A DNA stretch of 33,022 nt from a virus (IMGVR_UViG_3300030450_003412:1-33022), one strand, 5' to 3'. Shown: positions 5,316 through 12,526, counted from the stretch's first letter. A program made the numbers and translations. Notes: generated from the sequence alone by a model not told the origin.

Positions 5316-5517
5316 CCTGAATAACCATCTTTTTGCCCAGCTCGAGCGGCTGAATGACGAAAGCTTGAAGGGCCAGCTCCTCGAGGAGGAGATAGAGCGC
5401 AGCAAGGCTATTACTGGCGTGAGCAAAGAGGTCGTCTCGAACGCCAGGCTGGTCCTGGATGCTGAGCGCTACAAGCGCGAGCACGGCATGACCAACGGTC
5501 CAAAGATGTTGGAGTGA
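5296..5517 (+). CDS. Small conserved phage protein (73 aa)
   Basis: All-helical protein [61 protein letters not shown] recall this pattern (DLNxHLFxQLERL...EEExxRxKAxxxVxxxVxxNAxL) from small early proteins of many proteobacterial temperate phages, always without known function. The ATG at 5296 overlaps the end of the previous gene; the downstream HNH gene follows after 3 bases. Confidence 0.7.
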   Translation: MKNKLTDLNNHLFAQLERLNDESLKGQLLEEEIERSKAITGVSKEVVSNARLVLDAERYKREHGMTNGPKMLE

Positions 5518-5520
5518 GTC

Positions 5521-6144
5521 ATGGCCACCTGGAATGCGCAACGGGATGAATGGCTGCGATCGCTATACCCCGAGACCAATAACAGGACGATCGCCAAAGT
5601 GATGGGCTGCTCCTATAGCGCCATCAAGAATCGGGCGCAGACGTTGGGTCTGAAAAAGTCTCCGGAATATCTGCAGCGGGAGAAACCAGGCTGCTTTCGG
5701 TCAGGCCAGACCAGCTGGAACAAGGGCCTCAGCTATCAACCAGGTGGCCGCTGCCAAGAGAACCAGTTCAAGCCCGGGCAAAAACCGCAAACGACAGTGC
5801 CGGTTGGCACCGAGTCGGTCGACAAGGATGGCTATCTGAAGCGGAAGGTTCGTGATGATGCGCCTTCAGGAATGAGCCGGAAGAACTGGAAGTTTGTTCA
5901 CGTCCTGAAGTGGGAGGAGTACCACGGCCGTCCGGTACCGCCAAAGCACATTGTCCGATTGAGGGACGGTGATAAGCGGAACTTTTCCAGGGAGAACCTG
6001 GTGCTGGTGAGCATGGCTGAGAACGCGATCCTGAATAAGTTCTTCGCCATGGAGAACCCGCCAGAAGGGAGCTTCGATGTGCTCCACAACCTGGCCAAGA
6101 TCAAGTTGGCAGCGAACAAACGGAAACGGGAGCTGACATGTTGA
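5521..6144 (+). CDS. HNH-type protein with N-terminal HTH (207 aa)
   Basis: Residues about 5-47 form an HTH (NNRTIAKVMGCSYSAIKNRAQTLGL). Two short repeats, CFRSGQTSWNKG and QFKPGQKPQ, precede a core of GTESVDKDGYLKRKV, then WKFVHVLKWEEYHGRPVP, HIVRLRDGDKRNFSRENLVLV, typical of HNH proteins of the homing-endonuclease-like kind (H...W..HG..P..H...DGD..N...NL.L). Known relatives nick or cut DNA; the second motif differs from the common HHxDGN form, so activity is not certain. It overlaps the next gene by 7 nt and is embedded in the operon, so it may be a working phage gene rather than an intruder. Confidence 0.72.
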   Translation: MATWNAQRDEWLRSLYPETNNRTIAKVMGCSYSAIKNRAQTLGLKKSPEYLQREKPGCFRSGQTSWNKGLSYQPGGRCQENQFKPGQKPQTTVPVGTESVDKDGYLKRKVRDDAPSGMSRKNWKFVHVLKWEEYHGRPVPPKHIVRLRDGDKRNFSRENLVLVSMAENAILNKFFAMENPPEGSFDVLHNLAKIKLAANKRKRELTC

Positions 6145-6524
6145 TTGCAAGTTACGAGCAATGGCGCGAAGCGAAGAAGCAGGTCCTCGAGGAAGAAAAC
6201 CCGGAGATCGATTGCGAAGAATGCGGGGGCCTTGGGGAAATCTACGAGCGTTGTCACTGCTGCGGTGGCGAAAAAGAGGAGGAGTGCGACCTCTGTGATG
6301 GTCGCGGGACCATTCGCTATCTCGACTCCTCAAAGCCACGGCCGGGTAATGATCTGGTGGGTCAAAGAGTTTACTTCCAGGAAGTGATCGCAGATCTCAA
6401 GACCTGGTGCACCTACACCAAGCAGGACTTTCTCCAGGTGGCCGGCGGGTTCGTTAGCGAATTCAGAAAGCAACACGGAATCAGGGGGCGTCACGGAATC
6501 ACCAGGTATAAAGGGCGGGCCTAA
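6138..6524 (+). CDS. DnaJ-like zinc-binding protein (128 aa)
   Basis: Cys-rich segment at residues 26-57: CEECGGLGE, then CHCCGG and CDLCDGRGT, spaced like the CxxCxGxG repeats of the DnaJ central zinc domain. There is no J domain, so it is not a chaperone by itself. The remainder is a helical C-terminal part with a basic tail (RKQHGIRGRHGITRYKGRA) suited to nucleic acid binding. Small DnaJ-type zinc-finger proteins are common in phage early operons, role unknown. The gene overlaps its neighbours at both ends (7 nt, then 1 nt). Confidence 0.65.
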   Translation: MLIASYEQWREAKKQVLEEENPEIDCEECGGLGEIYERCHCCGGEKEEECDLCDGRGTIRYLDSSKPRPGNDLVGQRVYFQEVIADLKTWCTYTKQDFLQVAGGFVSEFRKQHGIRGRHGITRYKGRA

Positions 6525-6784
6525 TGGACGGAAATACAGCCAGAACCATCCTCAGTCTGAACGATCAGCGGGACAAGGCAGAGGCCAGCAAGCGGGAAGC
6601 GCTCCTGCAGCTGGCCGAAATGAAGCACGAGCTCCAGATTCTCAGGCACATGAAGCGGGAGATCTTGGTCTGCCTGCTCGATCGACGGCTGCCCCATTAC
6701 CAGCGTGACGGATCATCACCCAGCTGCCACCACACAGTCAGCCGAATAGCGAGGATTGTACGCAGTGCACACGCAGGTAACTGA
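6524..6784 (+). CDS. Hypothetical coiled-coil protein (86 aa)
   Basis: The N-terminal 55 residues are one long helix (NDQRDKAEASKREALLQLAEMKHELQILRHMKREIL), a likely coiled coil; the tail has scattered Cys and His. The ATG overlaps the previous stop (TAATG). The 3' end overlaps the next gene. Function unknown. Confidence 0.5.
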   Translation: MDGNTARTILSLNDQRDKAEASKREALLQLAEMKHELQILRHMKREILVCLLDRRLPHYQRDGSSPSCHHTVSRIARIVRSAHAGN

Positions 6785-6956
6785 TCTGAGCCACGAGGAT
6801 CGCGCTGAGGCGATTATCGAACTCATCGAGAGCACCGGCATGGCCTATGCCCATTCCAGCGGCTGTGTGGTGCTGAAGGACGGAACATGGCTCCAGCCTG
6901 AGCAGTGGCAAGTGTGGGTGGAGCATCTGAAGAATGAGGAGAGGGAAGCATGCTGA
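6765..6956 (+). CDS. Hypothetical protein (63 aa, GTG start)
   Basis: Small acidic protein with DLSHEDRAEAIIELIESTGMAYAH and KDGTWLQPEQWQVWVEHLKNEER. I place the start at GTG 6765 because GAGGA (6751-6755) lies at good spacing; a TTG at 6756 in the same frame is too close to it. It overlaps the neighbours on both sides, as usual in this operon. Function unknown. Confidence 0.5.
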   Translation: MHTQVTDLSHEDRAEAIIELIESTGMAYAHSSGCVVLKDGTWLQPEQWQVWVEHLKNEEREAC

Positions 6957-7177
6957 CACAAGAGCAACGCGATGAGGCGGTCAAGCTCCTGGGCACGTCC
7001 GCAGACGACTGTGAGCAGAACATCATGCGCAGTGTCGAGATCAACCCGTATTCGGGACTGATGACCGTGGCCAGCACTCTGGTACATGCCAACCAGACAA
7101 ATCGGCTGAACAAGTCTCACCGCCAGGCGTTGATGAAGGCCGGCAGGAAAGCTTTAAAGGATCTGGGAGATATTTGA
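6950..7177 (+). CDS. Hypothetical protein (75 aa)
   Basis: Helical protein MLTQEQRDEAVKLLGTSADD... ending HRQALMKAGRKALKDLGDI. The ATG at 6950 lies inside the end of the previous gene, preceded by GAGAGGGAAGC. Its stop overlaps the start of the Gp37/Gp68 gene (TGATG). Function unknown. Confidence 0.55.
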   Translation: MLTQEQRDEAVKLLGTSADDCEQNIMRSVEINPYSGLMTVASTLVHANQTNRLNKSHRQALMKAGRKALKDLGDI

Positions 7178-8226
7178 TGGGACAGAAAACTGGAATTGAG
7201 TGGACCGAATCCACCTGGAACCCGATACGTGGCTGCTCCCGTGTCAGCGAAGGCTGTCGGAACTGCTATGCGGAAACCGTTGCCAATCGATTCAAGGGCC
7301 CCGGTGAACCCTATGAGGGTCTGATCGCCAAGGGCGACCAGTGGAATGGCGAGGTGAAAATGATCGAGCACAAGCTGGATGAGCCCTGCCGGTGGAGCAA
7401 GCCGCGGATGATCTTCGTGAACAGCATGAGTGACCTGTTTCATCCCTCAGTTCCGTTTGAAACCATTGCGGCCGTTTTCGGAATCATGGCCGCCGCCTCG
7501 TGGCATACCTTCCAGGTGCTCACCAAACGCCCGGAACGTGCTTCTCAATTCTTCTCCTGGTTGGAGGCTCACCCGGAGCGGTCCAACTTCGATACACAGA
7601 AGCTTCAAAGCACCTACCCGGGCGCAGCGTGGCAGCCGTTCCTATTGGCTCAAGCTGCGGCCGACATTTTACCAAGTGAGGGTGCTGGCCTGAGAGTCGA
7701 TCTAAAAGGCAAATGGCCTCTCCCCAATCTCTGGCTTGGCGTTAGCGTGGAGGATCAGGAAACCGCAGACGAGCGCGTTCCTTTGTTGCTGAATGCCCCA
7801 GCTGCTGTTAGGTGGATCTCTGCAGAGCCGTTGCTTGGCGCGGTCGATCTCACACGGATCAATGGTTGTCCTACTGACGATCGATATATGGATAGCGGTT
7901 GTGTCGATGCCCTCCGCTGCACGCACCCGTCGAGAGTTGATTGGGTAGTTGTTGGAGGCGAGTCCGGTCCAGGGGCCAGGCCAATGCACCCTGAATGGGC
8001 TCGCGGCCTTCGCGATCAGTGCAAATTGGCGGGTGTGCCATTCCTTTTTAAGCAGTGGGGCGAGTTTGCCCCCTCTCCTGACGGTGGCTTGCCCGATGAT
8101 CTGCCAGAGTCGGCCGGTCATTACTTTGATGAGCCACACCCTCCAGGAAAGACCTGGCGATTTGGAAAGAAGCGTTCCGGGAGACTTCTGGATGGCCGCA
8201 AATGGGATGAGTATCCGGAGGGTTGA
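7177..8226 (+). CDS. Phage Gp37/Gp68 family protein (DUF5131), 349 aa
   Basis: Typical family start GIEWTESTWNPIRGC with a Cys triplet C20-x6-C27-x2-C30 (GCSRVSEGCRNCYAE), then FVNSMSDLFH, VLTKRPERA, WLGVSVEDQETADERVPLL, RWISAEPLLG, DWVVVGGESGPGARPM and FLFKQWGEF, all in the expected order. The family resembles radical-SAM proteins, but the biochemical role in phages is not settled; nucleic acid or protein modification has been proposed. The length is somewhat larger than the common 250-300 because of an insertion around residues 120-180 (HPERSNFDTQKLQ...EGAGLRVDLKGK). It is the largest early gene. The ATG at 7177 overlaps the preceding stop. Confidence 0.9.
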   Translation: MGQKTGIEWTESTWNPIRGCSRVSEGCRNCYAETVANRFKGPGEPYEGLIAKGDQWNGEVKMIEHKLDEPCRWSKPRMIFVNSMSDLFHPSVPFETIAAVFGIMAAASWHTFQVLTKRPERASQFFSWLEAHPERSNFDTQKLQSTYPGAAWQPFLLAQAAADILPSEGAGLRVDLKGKWPLPNLWLGVSVEDQETADERVPLLLNAPAAVRWISAEPLLGAVDLTRINGCPTDDRYMDSGCVDALRCTHPSRVDWVVVGGESGPGARPMHPEWARGLRDQCKLAGVPFLFKQWGEFAPSPDGGLPDDLPESAGHYFDEPHPPGKTWRFGKKRSGRLLDGRKWDEYPEG

Positions 8227-8229
8227 TTG

Positions 8230-8538
8230 ATGGCCATGACAGCAACAGAGCGAAAGCGCCGCCAGCGTGAAAGGGAAAAGCACCTGGACATCAAGCCCTT
8301 CACGATGCAGTTGGCTGCCAACGAGAGAGCAGCGATCGAAGAGGCGGCAAACCTCCGAGAGTTCGAAGATCAGACTGAGTACATCCTCGCGCTGGTTTAT
8401 AAGGATCGTGACATGTCACGAAAAGAAAATGTGTGTAGCTATCCCGAATGCCGGTGCCCGTTTGATATGGGACCAGATGGTAAATGCCTGGCTGGGAAGC
8501 CGAGAGCGGAGGAGGTCGACAATGGCGCTGCCATATGA
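8230..8538 (+). CDS. Small phage protein with basic N-terminus (102 aa)
   Basis: Begins MAMTATERKRRQREREKHLDIKPFTMQL, then a helical AANERAAIEEAANLREFEDQTEYILALVYKDRD. This resembles small ribbon-helix-helix-like phage proteins (TERKRRQRERE...KPFTxxL), so DNA binding is plausible. A second part has four Cys (CSYPECRCPFDMGPDGKC), a possible zinc site. ATG at 8230 or 8236 are both possible. The palindromic site at 8406-8421 lies inside this gene. Confidence 0.6.
   Translation: MAMTATERKRRQREREKHLDIKPFTMQLAANERAAIEEAANLREFEDQTEYILALVYKDRDMSRKENVCSYPECRCPFDMGPDGKCLAGKPRAEEVDNGAAI
8406..8421. promoter_or_regulatory. 16-bp perfect palindrome, copy 2
   Basis: TCGTGACATGTCACGA shares the exact 14-bp core CGTGACATGTCACG with the palindrome at 474-491. 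Here the core encodes RDMSR, in the other copy NVTCHV, so the identity is not due to shared protein sequence. Confidence 0.4.
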
Positions 8539-8971
8539 AAAGGCCACCAGCGGTGACAAAGCCCTGGGCGAGATCCAGAAGATCCTGCGCGGGTTCGGCT
8601 GCCAGAAGTTCGGAAGCATGGTGGACGACCAGGAACAGAGCCTGACGGTCCAGTTCCAGTACCGCGGAAAGATGGTGAGCGTGAAGGCCAGTTTTGCCGG
8701 ATACGCACAGGCCTGGCTGCGAGAGCACCCCCACACCAGTCGGATGCACAAAACGAAGCAGGAGCATGAACGCCAGGCATATGACAAGGCCAGCATCGCT
8801 GTCTATTCGATTCTGCGGGACTGGATCAAAGGGCAGGTGACGGCCATTGAAACCGGGATCCTGTCTTTTGAGGGCGCGTTCCTTGGCCAGATGATGCTGG
8901 AGCACGGCGAGACGGTTCTGGATTACGCGCAGCGCCAGAGGCTTTTGCCGGAGCCGGGAGGTGAGAAGTGA
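8522..8971 (+). CDS. Hypothetical early protein (149 aa)
   Basis: Begins MALPYEKATSGDKALGEIQKILRGFGCQKFGSMVDDQEQSLTVQFQYRGKMVSVKASFAGYAQAWLRE, an alpha/beta fold seen in conserved phage proteins of unknown function; the C-terminal half is helical (KASIAVYSILRDWIKGQVTAIETGILSFEGAFLGQMML). The ATG at 8522 is preceded by GGAGGAGG, the best ribosome site in the area, and overlaps the previous gene by 17 nt. Position in the early operon suggests DNA metabolism, unproven. Confidence 0.7.
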   Translation: MALPYEKATSGDKALGEIQKILRGFGCQKFGSMVDDQEQSLTVQFQYRGKMVSVKASFAGYAQAWLREHPHTSRMHKTKQEHERQAYDKASIAVYSILRDWIKGQVTAIETGILSFEGAFLGQMMLEHGETVLDYAQRQRLLPEPGGEK

Positions 8972-9231
8972 GTCATGAACCTTCAGACGCAAGCCACTAT
9001 CGCCCTCGCTTTGCTAACCCAGCGGGCCGGATCAGTGAGCTGGAAAACATGCTGGAATTTGCCAAAGAGGAAATCGAGAACTTCCGGGGCAAGTGGATCA
9101 AAGAGCTCCGTCGCGCCGAGCGTTATCACGTTTTGCTTGAAGAGGTTTTCACAAGCTTCCCGCCTGTCCGGGACAGAGAGCAATGTGATTTGCTGAAGCG
9201 AATAAGCAGGGAAATTGGAGGCGAGCAGTGA
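8968..9231 (+). CDS. Hypothetical coiled-coil protein (87 aa)
   Basis: GTG start overlapping the previous stop (GTGA). A short disordered start is followed by a helix ISELENMLEFAKEEIENFRGKWIKELRRAERYHVLLEEVF, a probable coiled coil. GGAGGTGAGA just upstream serves as ribosome site. The stop overlaps the next GTG. Function unknown. Confidence 0.55.
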   Translation: MSHEPSDASHYRPRFANPAGRISELENMLEFAKEEIENFRGKWIKELRRAERYHVLLEEVFTSFPPVRDREQCDLLKRISREIGGEQ

Positions 9232-9623
9232 ACCAGGCTGAACTGTTCCCGGTAGATCCGCCAGCGCCGGCCTTTGAACATGGCGGATACGTGCCGCCAG
9301 CGACTCAAACCTATCGAGGTCAGGAGTTTCCTGGCAGATACAGATCTGGCCACGGAATGATAACGCGGAATTCGCCGACGTTGTTTTGGCTGATGGATCG
9401 CGTGATGGAGGTTCTGAAAGGCGGATCGGTTCACTGGTACGACATGAGCAAGGCCGTCGGCTTACCGATTGAGACCTACACGCTGTCCTGGCATCTGAGC
9501 CTGATGGTCAGTCGGGGGCTTATCCATGCTGAGGAGGTTTATCTCGGCGGAAAAAGGCCAGGGGATAAGGACTATGCCGGCTTTCAGTATCAATATTCAC
9601 TGCCAGAAGAGGTGGATCAATGA
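9228..9623 (+). CDS. Hypothetical protein with winged-helix-like segment (131 aa)
   Basis: GTG start overlapping the previous stop. An N-terminal Pro-rich 40 residues is followed by a stretch that reads like a winged helix: NSPTLFWLMDRVMEVLKGGSVHWYDMSKAVGLPIETYTLSWHLSLMVSRGLIHAEEVYLGG (about 48-110). It could bind DNA; no family recognised. The last codons overlap the excisionase-like gene (ATGA). Confidence 0.55.
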   Translation: MNQAELFPVDPPAPAFEHGGYVPPATQTYRGQEFPGRYRSGHGMITRNSPTLFWLMDRVMEVLKGGSVHWYDMSKAVGLPIETYTLSWHLSLMVSRGLIHAEEVYLGGKRPGDKDYAGFQYQYSLPEEVDQ

Positions 9624-9880
9624 CCGAGGTGAAGCGTCGCAAAAGAGCCCCGGAAGTGACCCCGGAATTGATGACCGCTCAGCAGGCCGCGGACTTCTGC
9701 GGCATGGGCCGAACCACGCTGTTCAAGCTGATCAGTGAAGGGCTTTTCCCGGACGGTCGTCAGATGCCGTGGGGTAAGCGCTGGCATCGGGATGTCCTTC
9801 GGCAATGGCTCGACGCACAATGGCAGGCAGCGGAGGCACCGAAGGACGAGAAGGACGAGAAGTCGCGGGATGCAGCCTGA
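9620..9880 (+). CDS. AlpA/excisionase-like HTH protein (86 aa)
   Basis: MerR-like HTH of the AlpA/excisionase type: TAQQAADFCGMGRTTLFKLISEGLFPDGRQMPWGKRWHRDVLRQWLDAQ (about 18-67). Such proteins bend attachment-site DNA and steer the integrase to excision. It is the last gene of the early operon, and its coding sequence from 9732 on is antisense to the integrase gene, so an early transcript would produce excisionase together with RNA antisense to int mRNA. The tail is charged (EAPKDEKDEKSRDAA). Confidence 0.78.
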   Translation: MTEVKRRKRAPEVTPELMTAQQAADFCGMGRTTLFKLISEGLFPDGRQMPWGKRWHRDVLRQWLDAQWQAAEAPKDEKDEKSRDAA

Positions 9881-11054
9881 GCGTGTCTACCAGGTCCGCC
9901 CACCACTGCAGCATTATCCGGCGCTGTTCCAGGTATTGAGCATGGTTGTAGGAGGCCCGCACTTTGTTGCCCGGGGAGTGGGCCAGCTGGCGCTCAATCC
10001 AGTCAGCATCAAAACCGTAGGTGTTCAGGAGAGTGGAGGCGGTCGTCCGGAATGCGTGGCCGCTGAACAAGCCGCTGTATCCCAACCTATCCAGTACGCG
10101 GTTGATCGTCGTCGCTGACATGGGCTCTGTCGGCTGGCGAAGGTTCGGGAAACAGTAGAGCCGATTACCTGTCAATCCCTGCAGTTCCCGCATGAGCTCC
10201 ACCGCCTGGGTGGACAGCGGAACGACATGCGTCACACCCCGCTTCATATTCTCACCTGGTATCGTCCAGGTTGGCTCCGCTGATTCCAGATCGAACTGTT
10301 CCCACTGGGCCTTCCGAATCTCCACGGTCCGGACCATAGTGAGGGCAAGCATCCGGATCGCTATCTCCGTAATCCGGTACGCGATCGCATCCTCTTTCGG
10401 CCAGATAGCCCGACAAAGCTTCCCGAATTCGTCCAGGTTGTAGGACGGCTTGTGTTTCGGTTTTGGCTTCTTGATGGCTCCTCGGAGTGGTGCGGTTGGA
10501 TCATTGTCCGCCCGCAATGTTGCGATCGCGTGCCGGTAGATGGCCGCCAGCCACTGCTTCAGGTTCACGGCAATCGTCGGGGCCCGCTTCTCCACCTTCT
10601 GCAGCTCGGCCAATATTTGGGCCGGAGTGATATCACGGATGCCCTTGTGACCCAGGGTAGGCCAGATATCGGCCTCGAGCATACGCACCACCTGGAGGTG
10701 ATAGTAGGGGCTCCACTCAGATTTGTTCTTGGCGATCCATTCCTTGCCGACTTCTTCCAGGGTATTCGCCTGCTGAGCCTGCTTCTCCGCCAGCTCTCGG
10801 CGCTTCACGTCGGCAGGGGCTTCGCCATTGGCAACGCACTTCTTGGCCCAGTCACGAGTTGCCCGGGCTTCTGAGATCGTAATGGTGGGGTATTCGCCGA
10901 CTGTGAACATGCCGGCCTTACCATGCAGCCGGTACCGATACCGCCAGAACTTCGAGCCACTGGGACGGATCTCGAGGGCGAGGCCTCCAGAGTCAGCGAT
11001 GCGATAAGTCTTGTCCTGGGCTTTCGCCTTTCTGGCCTTGGTATCAGTGATCAT
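9732..11054 (-). CDS. int: P4-type tyrosine integrase (440 aa)
   Basis: Site-specific recombinase inserting the phage into the host chromosome. N-terminal arm-binding domain (DSGGLALEIRPSGSKFWRYRYR, about 21-42), SAM-like core-binding domain (100-190) and catalytic domain with R242 (MVRTVEIR), HAFR 333-336, H359 (LAHSPG) and the probable nucleophile Y369 (ASYNHAQYLEQRR). The usual fold ends near WWADLVD (residue 390). A Pro-rich extra tail of 50 residues follows, encoded exactly where the gene runs antisense to the excisionase gene. The ATG at 11054 is close to a perfect inverted repeat (11065-11092), so integrase may regulate its own promoter. Confidence 0.95.
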   Translation of the reverse strand: MITDTKARKAKAQDKTYRIADSGGLALEIRPSGSKFWRYRYRLHGKAGMFTVGEYPTITISEARATRDWAKKCVANGEAPADVKRRELAEKQAQQANTLEEVGKEWIAKNKSEWSPYYHLQVVRMLEADIWPTLGHKGIRDITPAQILAELQKVEKRAPTIAVNLKQWLAAIYRHAIATLRADNDPTAPLRGAIKKPKPKHKPSYNLDEFGKLCRAIWPKEDAIAYRITEIAIRMLALTMVRTVEIRKAQWEQFDLESAEPTWTIPGENMKRGVTHVVPLSTQAVELMRELQGLTGNRLYCFPNLRQPTEPMSATTINRVLDRLGYSGLFSGHAFRTTASTLLNTYGFDADWIERQLAHSPGNKVRASYNHAQYLEQRRIMLQWWADLVDTLRLHPATSRPSRPSVPPLPAIVRRAIAEGHPDASAYPTASDDRPGKALH

Positions 11055-11064
11055 AGGCAGCTTC

Positions 11065-11092
11065 TGTGAGTAACGGGCAAGCGTTACTCACA
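11065..11092. repeat. Inverted repeat upstream of int
   Basis: TGTGAGTAAC / GTTACTCACA, perfect 10-bp arms with an 8-nt spacer, 11 bases upstream of the integrase start codon. Confidence 0.75.
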
Positions 11093-11107
11093 ATGTTACT
11101 CACAGTG
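11083..11107. repeat. 25-bp direct repeat, copy 1
   Basis: Identical over 25 bp to 11291-11315; each copy itself holds two GTTACTCACA units with a 13-bp period. Confidence 0.85.
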
Positions 11108-11290
11108 AGCGTGGCTTGCCAAAAATTCAGTTGAACTCATATGAACGCAAGCTGAAAGAAAACAACCGCTTAACGGAAACCCGCGAACCCATTTGAACAG
11201 CCATGGACCCCGTACTGATTATCGATCATCAGCAGCATAGCGGCTTTAACCTCCCGTTATAACGGTAAAAAGTGTCGCCATGCTGTCGAG

Positions 11291-11315
11291 GTTACTCACA
11301 ATGTTACTCACAGTG
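11291..11315. repeat. 25-bp direct repeat, copy 2
   Basis: Exact second copy of 11083-11107, on the far side of the putative attP core. Confidence 0.85.
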
Positions 11316-11497
11316 GCTTTCGCTTGAACGTGTGCGTTTAGAGGCGAACGATTATTGCAGCCGGCAGGCGGCGGTACAATACTCAGATACTTGGGGTGCG
11401 CATCGACGTTTTGATTGGAGGGGGCTATTAAGTGCCAGGCAACAATGGCAGATCGTGAACTTGGTCCTTCCTAAATTCTATCACTCCCAGAGCGCAC

Positions 11498-12295
11498 TCA
11501 CTGAGTTTCTGCTGGCTTCTCCTCAAACGCTGAGAAGGACAGCTGCCGGCCGCTTGAGTTACTTGCAAGTGAGTCGAAAACTGACGGAGAGAAGAGAGAG
11601 CAGCTTATTATTTCGCGCCTCGGAATTACAACTCGGAAATAGTTGAGTTTACTGAAATCTGGATTCTCTCCAAACAAACCTTCTTCTTCGTAAAGCCCTT
11701 CATAACTTCGGTTTATTTTCAGTTCGAGGTCTTCTGACTGGCGATATCCGCTATAAAACGGAACCAACGCTATCGAGTCGATCTGGCTGTCTTCGACGAA
11801 CACGTCGAAAATGATTCCAATGTAGCACTTTCTGGAGTCCAGAGTTATGGAGACAAACTCGAGCTCTAGAGCTCCCTGCAGGAAGAGGCTTTCCATCTCA
11901 TCAGCTTTGCAAATGGCTGCGAGCTTTTGAAGTCGTCTAACAGGATCTTTGTACTCTGAGCGCTCGCGTATCCCAAACAGGCTGGACAGGCCAAGTGCTA
12001 TAAGCGCAATGCAGAGCTCTGCTTTGGATATTGAGTTGGAGCTATATTCGTTTATCTTGGAGCTAAGGGTTGCTAGGTCGAACCCAAACTTACTGAGTAC
12101 GATCGAAGGCAAATCAAATGCGTCGAGAAAAACTGTAAATAGAACCGCGCCCAGAACAGCGAAGAATCCGTGCTTTGCTACTTCAAAGTAGGAGTCCCAG
12201 CCAGTTGCTCTTTTTTGTCTATACCGAGCTGGTATGTGGAGAGAGGTGTAGATATAACCACAAACTAGTACGAAAGCGACATATAAAACACCCAT
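11498..12295 (-). CDS. Unknown membrane protein of an accessory cassette (265 aa)
   Basis: Not recognised. Three probable membrane helices: MGVLYVAFVLVCGYIYTSL (1-19), HGFFAVLGAVLFTVFLDAF (42-60) and ELCIALIALGLSSLFGI (92-108). A soluble C-terminal part of about 155 residues follows, with a beta-rich look (ELEFVSITLDSRKCYIGIIFDVF; LNYFRVVIPRREIISCSLF). The base composition is visibly richer in A/T than the surrounding late genes. It follows the 74-aa gene by 6 bases, forming a two-gene unit between attP and the tail fibre, the usual place for lysogenic-conversion or exclusion genes. A membrane anchor with a cytoplasmic domain would suit superinfection exclusion, but this is inference. Confidence 0.65.
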   Translation of the reverse strand: MGVLYVAFVLVCGYIYTSLHIPARYRQKRATGWDSYFEVAKHGFFAVLGAVLFTVFLDAFDLPSIVLSKFGFDLATLSSKINEYSSNSISKAELCIALIALGLSSLFGIRERSEYKDPVRRLQKLAAICKADEMESLFLQGALELEFVSITLDSRKCYIGIIFDVFVEDSQIDSIALVPFYSGYRQSEDLELKINRSYEGLYEEEGLFGENPDFSKLNYFRVVIPRREIISCSLFSPSVFDSLASNSSGRQLSFSAFEEKPAETQ

Positions 12296-12301
12296 GCCGC
12301 A

Positions 12302-12526
12302 CTATGCGCTGCTATTTTTCAGCTTGTGCTGTCGCAGCGTATTCAGGCGATTCTTGAGAACGCGCTTAACCTGATCACTCTCAAAGTTCACTTGCACGTT
12401 TCCGTCGTCGTCTACTTTGTGTGACTCGGCTGAAATCTCGAGGGTATTCTGGAACGAATAGTCAGCCTCTGCAGCCACTCTACGCCTGCTAAGTGCATCT
12501 CTCAGCTCCAAAATTCTTAAGTCCAT
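12302..12526 (-). CDS. Small unknown protein of the accessory cassette (74 aa)
   Basis: Begins MDLRILELRDALSRRRVAAEADYSFQNTLEISAESHKVDDDGNVQVNFESDQVKRVLKNRLNTLRQHK: a helix, a beta-hairpin-like middle and a basic helix. The ATG at 12526 has a weak GGGTGA ribosome site; an in-frame GTG at 12535 is the alternative. It directly precedes the membrane-protein gene. No family recognised. Confidence 0.55.
   Translation of the reverse strand: MDLRILELRDALSRRRVAAEADYSFQNTLEISAESHKVDDDGNVQVNFESDQVKRVLKNRLNTLRQHKLKNSSA

Larger units (their letters stand above)
11065..11315. other. attP: Probable attP with five arm-type repeats
   Basis: The 10-mer GTTACTCACA occurs at 11083-11092, 11096-11105, 11291-11300 and 11304-11313, and inverted at 11065-11074. 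Three copies lie near int and two on the far side, about 185 bp apart. This matches the plan of lambda attP, with integrase arm sites flanking a central core. The core is not identified; no tRNA 3' end is apparent. Confidence 0.6.
11055..11497. other. Attachment-site and intergenic region
   Basis: No credible gene; an open plus-strand frame at 11272-11646 has no protein-like composition. It holds the arm-type repeats (11065-11315), a near-palindrome CTGATTATCGATCATCAG (11215-11232) and a perfect 12-bp palindrome CCGTTATAACGG (11254-11265). I see nothing specific in 11316-11497. Confidence 0.55.

Noticed and set aside
11083-11315. CRISPR array from the repeated GTTACTCACA units
   Set aside because: Only two 25-bp copies separated by 183 bp, short inner units, no regular spacers and no cas genes; the geometry fits integrase arm sites.
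11272-11646. A 124-codon open frame on the plus strand
   Set aside because: It runs through the arm-type repeat and antisense to the 265-aa gene; composition is not protein-like.
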